A DNA stretch of 64,000 bases from Nemophila menziesii (lineage: Eukaryota; Streptophyta; Magnoliopsida; Boraginales; Hydrophyllaceae): positions 45,380,233 through 45,444,232 of the forward strand of contig JARWIR010000002.1 in NCBI GenBank assembly GCA_029959085.1, read 5' to 3'. Both the position numbers and the translations under genes were made by a program. The notes below the pieces were generated by a model. It did no database searches and was not told the origin of the DNA. It saw only the letters and a program-made list of their open reading frames with translations. The stretch's first letter is position 1. Every line of letters starts with the position of its first letter. Shown piece after piece: positions 57,587 through 64,000 of this stretch.

Positions 57587-60496
57587 TGTGCACTAAATGA
57601 TTAACCTTTATAAATAAGAAAATAACATAATTATTATCATAATAAGATTACTTATTAATGATGGTAAATCAATATATGAAGAAATCATAAATACATCAAC
57701 AGAACAGACACATAAGATACTAATATAAACACTAAACACCGACACTTCTAATTATTAGGGAATGAAACGATTGGAAAACTTGAATGAATAGTAAAACTCA
57801 CTTAATCATTATCCTAAATATTTTTGTCCCGGAACAACTGAAAAATATGAAAATTGTAAAGACTTAGGTTTTGTTTGGTCTAACTCATTTTTTCCTTAGT
57901 TTTCTTGGTATTCTTTTATATCAAAGCTACCGTTACCCAAAAACGATTCTGGATTACACTTTTAAAATGATTTGATCCAATTCAGTAAAGTTTTTAATCC
58001 AAGTCTAGACTCTACCTTAGTTTCCTTAGTATTTTTTTTATATCAAAGCGATGCGTTACAAAAAATAATTCTGCATTACTCTTTTAAATTCTTTTTATCA
58101 AATTCGATAAAGTATTGAATCTAAGTGTAGACTCATTTTTTCCTTAGTTTTCTTAGTATGTTTATATCAAATAGATCGGTTACCAAAAACAATTCCAAAT
58201 TACACTTTAAAAAAAAAAACTGTTCCATTCAAAAAAGTATTGAATCCTGGCTAGTCCAATCAGTTTTTTCCTCTTTGAACAAAAAAAAAATCAATTTTTT
58301 CCTTAGTTTTCTTAGTATTTTCTGTATATAAAACTCATTAACAAAATAAATCCCGATTTGCACTTTAAAATAATTGATCCATCTAATAAATTATTGAATC
58401 CATTCTTATTTCAAAAAAGTTAAATTAAAAAAGAACTAACAGAACCGGTACTGGCAAGACTGGCTTCACAGTATAGTATATACATTGTGTACAACCATAG
58501 TTAGCAATGGGCCCACACAGTGGCGGCTGCGCTACACCAAAAGTTGTTACAAATTTTAGGTTTTATTTGTATTAAATTTATATAATAAAACGTATTTTGA
58601 TTTGTACAAGTATATGACTTATAATGCAATATATTGCAGTTTTATCATGATATAGTGACCTAGCTATAATCTATTTTTGCATATATAGGGACCTTATTAC
58701 AGTTTTTGCTTAATTGAGGGACCGATCTGTCCAAACATTTTGTGAATTAACCAAATATAACTAAACTACTGGTATCCCCAAATATAGCAAATATACCCCA
58801 GTTCTTTCCAAAGAAGACAAGTATAGCATCTCTAACCCTATGGAGGGGTAGATCTATAACCGTGAGTATATTTTCATTTATTTGAAACAGTGTATTGATT
58901 TTGCATCATACAAGGACGGAGAGTGCAATTTACTTATAACCTACTAACGATTCGAACGTGAAAAAGGTGGTGAATTCTCTGCTGCGGGTAACAATCAAAG
59001 ATTCTTCAAAATGAAATTGTTTACTAACAAAAAATTAATCAAAAAAGTACCACGTATACTAATAAATAAAATGATGAAATTCTAAAAACTTATTAATAAC
59101 ATACACGCTGAAAAGACCAAAATAGACCCAAGTGAGGCCAACATCTTGAAAAGACCAAAATGCACTCAAGAGAAGTAACATCGTTAACAAATCACTTGGT
59201 CTAAGTAATAAAGATATGGCTTATTTTGATACATCAACGTGTCCCCTTATTAGTTTTTTTCAACTCGAGTACATCGTACTCCTTATATGATTTTGAGGAT
59301 TGTTAATTTAACAATGGTTTGTTTTTATATTGGAGAGTTATTGAGCCAAATCTGAAAAAAAAATCAGATGCTAAGACTTAGAACACTGGGTGAGATTTGA
59401 GATGTGTCTCGAAATGTTTTCTCTGGGTTAATGTCTAATTCGAGGTGGACGAAAATTGAAGATATTTCGTCCTAGGAAGGCTAATAATTAGGTTGGGAAG
59501 GGACATTGTAATTTTTATTCATGTTTTTTCCCATAAAAATTAAAAAGATCGAGTAATTTGTACTAAATTTTGGAGTTAGGGTGGGATGTAGTCTAACCCC
59601 ACTCATCCTTTCAGGGTCATTTTGACTCGATTAATATTGAATATCAAGAAATCTTGACATCTACAGATTATTCTAATCATTACAAATATCTAAATCTATC
59701 TTTTCAATTCTGAAGTTTTGGCATTACATATAATTTTTGTTATAACTTAATTTTTAGTCCGCTTTGAAGTTCTTCTGAAGTATTAATCGATCTTAGTTGA
59801 TAAATATGACATACGTTTGGTGATATTTATCATTATTACGAGTCACATGTATCGCTATAATCGTTTTAGGATATTAATGATTGTGATCCTTTTTAATCTC
59901 TTTGAATTGGATGTCCTTCTCGGCTTCGTGGTAGTCGTGTTAGGAAGTCTTAAATACGGGATGCTATGAAAAACCTTCAGTGACAATCCTTAAAAAGGTC
60001 CAATTAGCATGGTCTACTACATTTAACACATCTATGCTGTAAATTCCATTTTCTAAGACAGACATGCCATTTAGTGCCAAATAAACGCTATTTATCCATG
60101 TTTAATGTTGAAAAATTATATGTAGTTCACTTAATAAATAACTAGTCACTTTATAGTATTAGGAACAACTAGTCTATGTAACCCCATATAAATAATTAAA
60201 AAATCCTTAACTTTGATTTACTTTCTTTTAACTTTATTCTAAACCTTTCACGTTTTCATCTTCCCTCCCACCCTTATTATGTCTTCGTGCAAAAAATGCT
60301 CACCATACCTCAATAACCATGCTATCATAAACACGAGCTTAACACTGGAGAAGATCAAAAAGACAATCGCAACAAGAACATTGTTGAACCTTATTGAGCT
60401 TTGAGTCCTCACGGCAAGTTTCAAGCCCAATTTGTTTCCATATCAAAGATGAACTTTTGAATCATCAGTGCGCAAGTAATTATTTGAGTACTTTCA
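57587..60496. repeat. Block D, copy 2 (proximal part)
   Basis: Collinear with 29834-32946, a few percent diverged, with scattered indels. The GA-rich tract and surrounding bases of copy 1 (31270-31480) are missing at about 59085. No protein-like ORF. Confidence 0.75.
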
Positions 60497-60985
60497 TTGG
60501 TGAGCAATGGCGGACCTATGTGTAATTAAGAGGAGCTAAAGCCACCTAGATTTCATGAAACCTTTGAGAATTGATCAATCTAACTAATTAATATTCACTT
60601 GTTCTTTTGCTAACATATTGAAAGGAAGTATATGCTTCGAAGTTCAGGTAAATATTCGATTAAAAAAAAAGTTCAGTTAAGTAAAAAAAATTAGTTAACT
60701 TTTAATATCTCATTTACATTACATAAATAATTCTAGTAAAAAAACTTAACTCTATATATACTAATTTAAAACTCTTAATTTCATAAATTAAACATAAAAA
60801 GATATAATATTTTCCCTTAATTTTATTTATTATTTTAAACAATTTTAAATAGTTATATATATTTATGGTGAATATATATTTGTTTTACTTATACAATTGT
60901 TGATCAGTTTATCATAAAAGAAGCGAAGTGTTACGTCTTCGAGCCCCCTTGGAGTAAGCTCGCTAAGTCCGCCACTATTGGTGAG
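60497..60985. mobile_element. hAT-type MITE, 473 bp, with 8-bp target duplication (copy 2)
   Basis: The element is 60505-60977 (CAATGGCGGACCTA ... TAAGTCCGCCACTA) between TTGGTGAG repeats at 60497-60504 and 60978-60985. It has the same length and position as copy 1. Its first and last inner bases have mutated differently, consistent with an immobile fossil carried along by the duplication. Confidence 0.9.
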
Positions 60986-61304
60986 ATCTATCGATTGTGT
61001 CGTTGATTGACGTGACTTTTCGATTAATTTCCATGTTGAATTTTGGTGAATAATTATCAACGCCTCCCAAAATGGCTACATAATCATTTGAAATAAGCCT
61101 ACCCATTACTTTGGATGCATGGAGATAGTAAAGCTACAGAAAGATGCGAAAACTAACTAATTCTAGTAATATGTTGATATTGTTAACTTCCGGTTCATTT
61201 GAGGTTTGCTCTTTTTGTCCAAATTTGGATAAGCCAAGGTTATGATTGAGGAAGCAAGGACAAAACTTCAGAATGTCATTGTCTTTTAATTTCTCAATAA
61301 AGAA

Positions 61305-61788
61305 ATAGTGATTGATTATCAGCGTCTCCTAGTAATAATGGTCTTTTTGTTTTTTTAATATGTATCATAATAGAGGTTTTGAATCGATTTTCATTTTTGT
61401 TCGTATTATAGTTTCTTGTTTATGTTACTTTTTGTATATCTGCGTAAAGTTGTTGTTTCAGTTTAACAAATTTTTGGTCATACGAATACCCGAACTTTGT
61501 GGTTTTAAAACAAAAACTTTGTACTTCTGGTGTGTTTATTGTATGTGTTCAACTCTTCACCTGGTTTGAGAAATCGAATGATCAATTTTGATAGAAGAAT
61601 TGTAAAAAAATTATCATACGAGTTGACTAAATTTGACCGTTATAATTGACCCATGGTCACTTTCTTCTTCATGTACCGCAATTTAATGACCGTATATCGC
61701 TCGTTAGGTTCTTTAATATCTCTTACCCATTGGTTTATCATGTGATTTCCCTTAACTGAACCTGGCCAAAGAATTTGTTCTCCAATGT
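61305..61788. repeat. 484-bp block identical in both copies of block D (copy 2)
   Basis: See 33754-34237. It is followed here by 133 bp (61789-61921) absent from copy 1, after which identity resumes at ttttttcaagcaac. Confidence 0.85.
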
Positions 61789-62092
61789 ATTAGTTGATAA
61801 AATAATTTACCTAATAGGTTGTTGACATGAGTAAAAGTTTTGAAGAACATAGAGTGAAACGCTAATTAAGGCAGCAAGTTAGGATAGCTAACCATTTAAG
61901 GAGCTCTGCCACTAGCACTTTTTCAAGCAACAAGTTGGTATGGAACATTTCATAAATAATCCCATGGAAATATTTGGTCATTAATATATGAATTCTTTCC
62001 CAATTCATTAATGTAGTTGAAGCCCTTCAGGCATTAAGAACTCAATACGGAACAAGAGGGAACAACTGATTATTCTAGGTCTTTTTGAAAAA
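61640..62092 (-). pseudogene. 3' exon-like frames of unidentified gene X (copy 2)
   Basis: The terminal frame (NIGEQILWPGSVKGNH ... KKKVTMGQL, stop at about 61640) is identical to copy 1. The upstream frame MPEGL..YINELGKNSYIND has lost 2 bp (gtagttgaagcc against gtagttgtgaagcc) and its acceptor is altered. The two frames are separated by the extra 133 bp. This copy of the gene would not be translated correctly. Confidence 0.45.
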
Positions 62093-62489
62093 AAAATACT
62101 TTGGTGACAATTCGATCTTGAATATCAGCTTAAGCTGCTACACAATTTTCAATAACAAGCTTCTAGAAAACCCCCATCTTCAACAAGCTAATGCGTTTAT
62201 ATCATTAAGTTTCGCAACACATATATCTGCTGTTTTACGAACATAAAACATGGAATAAAATGAATTAGTATTTGGGTAAAATTACCAAATTTGAATGAAT
62301 GCATAAAAATGTCTCCTTGTCATTCAAATCCTGTGTAAAAATGATTAAACAATCTTGAAAAAAGTACCAGTAACAAACATTCGTTACTCGCACTTAACAT
62401 CACATGCTCCATGAGTAGTTAGGAGAAGTCATAACCTGCCCAATAAAGGGATATATCAAAAATAAAAAGGGAAAAAAGAGGGAAAAAAG

Positions 62490-62620
62490 TAGCTCTTCAA
62501 GTGTAGAATATCGAAACAATGCTTCAGCAACTTCTGCAAGATTATCCTGAGGTACAAGTAGCTGTTGCTCAAACTGTCCCATATGGTTAGTGAGCCCACT
62601 GATAGATTCAGCTAACGTAC
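62490..62620 (-). pseudogene. Internal exon-like frame of gene X (copy 2)
   Basis: LAESISGLTNHMGQFEQQLL joins VPQDNLAEVAEALFRYSTL in one open frame on the minus strand because an 8-bp segment present in the other two copies is missing. It looks helical and moderately acidic. Family unknown. Confidence 0.4.
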
Positions 62621-64000
62621 ATCAAGAATGCTTGTTGCTCCCGCGTTCGCTCGTAAAAATTTTATAGTAAGAGATGGAGTATATCTATCAAGATTCGAAA
62701 GGGTTATTGCACACACAATTTTAATTTCAATAAAAATAAAAAGAGAAAGGAAAATTCCTACGGATCCTCGATGAAGTTGTTAAGAAATTATCTAATGTTT
62801 CGTTTGAGGATCCACTTTCTGGAATTAATATGGAGTAAACGTAAAAAGTAATCTGTATGTTTTGCACTAAAATGTTAAAAGAGAGACTTAAATGCTTTAA
62901 AACAGAAGTGAAGAACTGACAAATTACATTTAACTATAGCATTAAAGTGATACCCATGCAAAGTGGAAAAGCTTAACGGCGTAACAGAACAAAGATCATA
63001 TATTAACAACACACAAAAATGAAGGTTAATTACACCAATGGTTTTTGTGCTAGGGTGAACAGCCAAAATATACATCAAAGAATCAATATACCTATGTTAC
63101 TAAAACAAATTAGCAATATACCCCTATGGAACAACACATTTGAATGATCAAGTTGCCCATTATGCTTCTTAAAGCTATTGATCATGATTTTCCATTCACG
63201 ATATTATAACCAATGAAGCTACAAAATTCCAGATTTGGCTTTGTAAAACAATATCTAACCACTTATGGAATAACAATTATTGTAATTATTTCCACTTCCA
63301 CTCTAAAATATAGTTACACATGTATAGAGAAAGAAGTGTAGTTATTCAGCGGTTCAACGGAAAACCATAAAGATATAATATCAAATACCTTATCTTAAAT
63401 CTCCTATGATCATTTAAACCAGAAATTATTACAAGAAGACTGAAATTGAGAAATTTATTGCAATAATACAAATAATACTTTGTAACTGAAATTTATAATA
63501 TCAAAAAATGGTGTAGGATAATAATTTAAAAGTAATTATTAATAGGTGAAATTTAGATTGACTCACTGAGGAGAGAGTAAGAAGCCACCCTAGGCGTTTA
63601 TTTCTTTTAGTGAAGAGGTCGAAGCTATAATCCCTGTATCATTTGATCTCGCACATCATCACCATTCATTTTGTCTACTGATTAAATCTACGGCTAACGA
63701 GTGTGTGAGAAATAAGAGAGGAATAGAAAATCACTTGTGAGAGAAAGAGTGAGTAAGATCATGTAAAACTCAGGCGAAAAATCGATCTGGTTGAGAAAAA
63801 TGTGAGTCGCCCTTCGAGGCTTGTTTATCCCTAAGAGACTTATTCACCCCTTCGAGGTTTATGAAGATATGATGGGCGAATCACATTCTTCTCCACATCG
63901 TGTTATTCCAATCACCGTCATGATAAGACCGCTGAAGCAATATTTTCGTAGTGATGACGATCATCACTGAACCTCCATCATGTCTATTTGTAACGTAGAT
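62553..64000. repeat. Block A, copy 2 (continues past the window)
   Basis: Collinear with 21138-22650 and 34866-36400. It includes the proposed gene X start MNGDDVRDQMIQGL at about 63669 on the minus strand. Relative to the other copies it lacks about 30 bp around 63340. A third CACTA copy may be expected beyond the window. Confidence 0.75.

Overview
This is repeat-dominated, AT-rich nuclear DNA from a flowering plant, probably a dicot; the species cannot be fixed from the sequence. The evidence is a complete Athila-class Ty3/gypsy retrotransposon primed by tRNA-Asp, CACTA (En/Spm) transposase genes of the tnp2 and tnpA types, a hAT MITE with an 8-bp target duplication, and fragments of a plant group-A bZIP transcription factor. 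I found no intact host gene, tRNA, rRNA or CRISPR array.

Layout. Positions 1-2940 are the 3' end (LTR plus 3' UTR) of an old Athila/Tat-type element in minus orientation. Positions 2940-20500 are AT-rich intergenic DNA with microsatellites, a decayed coiled-coil coding remnant (10003-10560) beside an array of GGCGCGCC palindromes (10930-11036), and two adjoining minisatellites (18780-19095), the second G-rich. From about 21.1 kb to the window end lies a tandem segmental duplication of a unit of roughly 14 kb. Each unit runs: block A (5' part of an unidentified minus-strand gene and the flank of a CACTA element), then CACTA tnp2 (+), then a group-A bZIP pseudogene (-), then block D (hAT MITE and the 3' end of the unidentified gene), then the next block A. 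Block A occurs at 21138, 34866 and 62553; block D at 29834 and 57587.

The first tnp2 copy (27018) is cut after 185 bp and fused to the 3' end of a diverged Athila-type element (27203-28801). The second tnp2 copy (38428) is longer but carries nonsense and frameshift mutations. It is split by the centrepiece of the window, a 12.8-kb Athila-class element at 40856-53687 on the minus strand. The flanks gtaca/gtact are its target duplication, and the interrupted transposase frame resumes exactly at the right-hand flank. Its LTRs differ by about a dozen substitutions, so it is young. It carries gag-protease, reverse transcriptase-RNase H, integrase (two in-frame stops), an intact third ORF in the env-like position, and an array of paired CCGGGTTCCCGG palindromes between pol and that ORF.

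The signals most worth a second look are a candidate -1 frameshift heptamer at the gag/pol junction, the palindrome arrays in two different elements, a 484-bp block with no differences between duplicates that otherwise differ by a few percent, and the bZIP and unidentified gene travelling with the duplicated unit.
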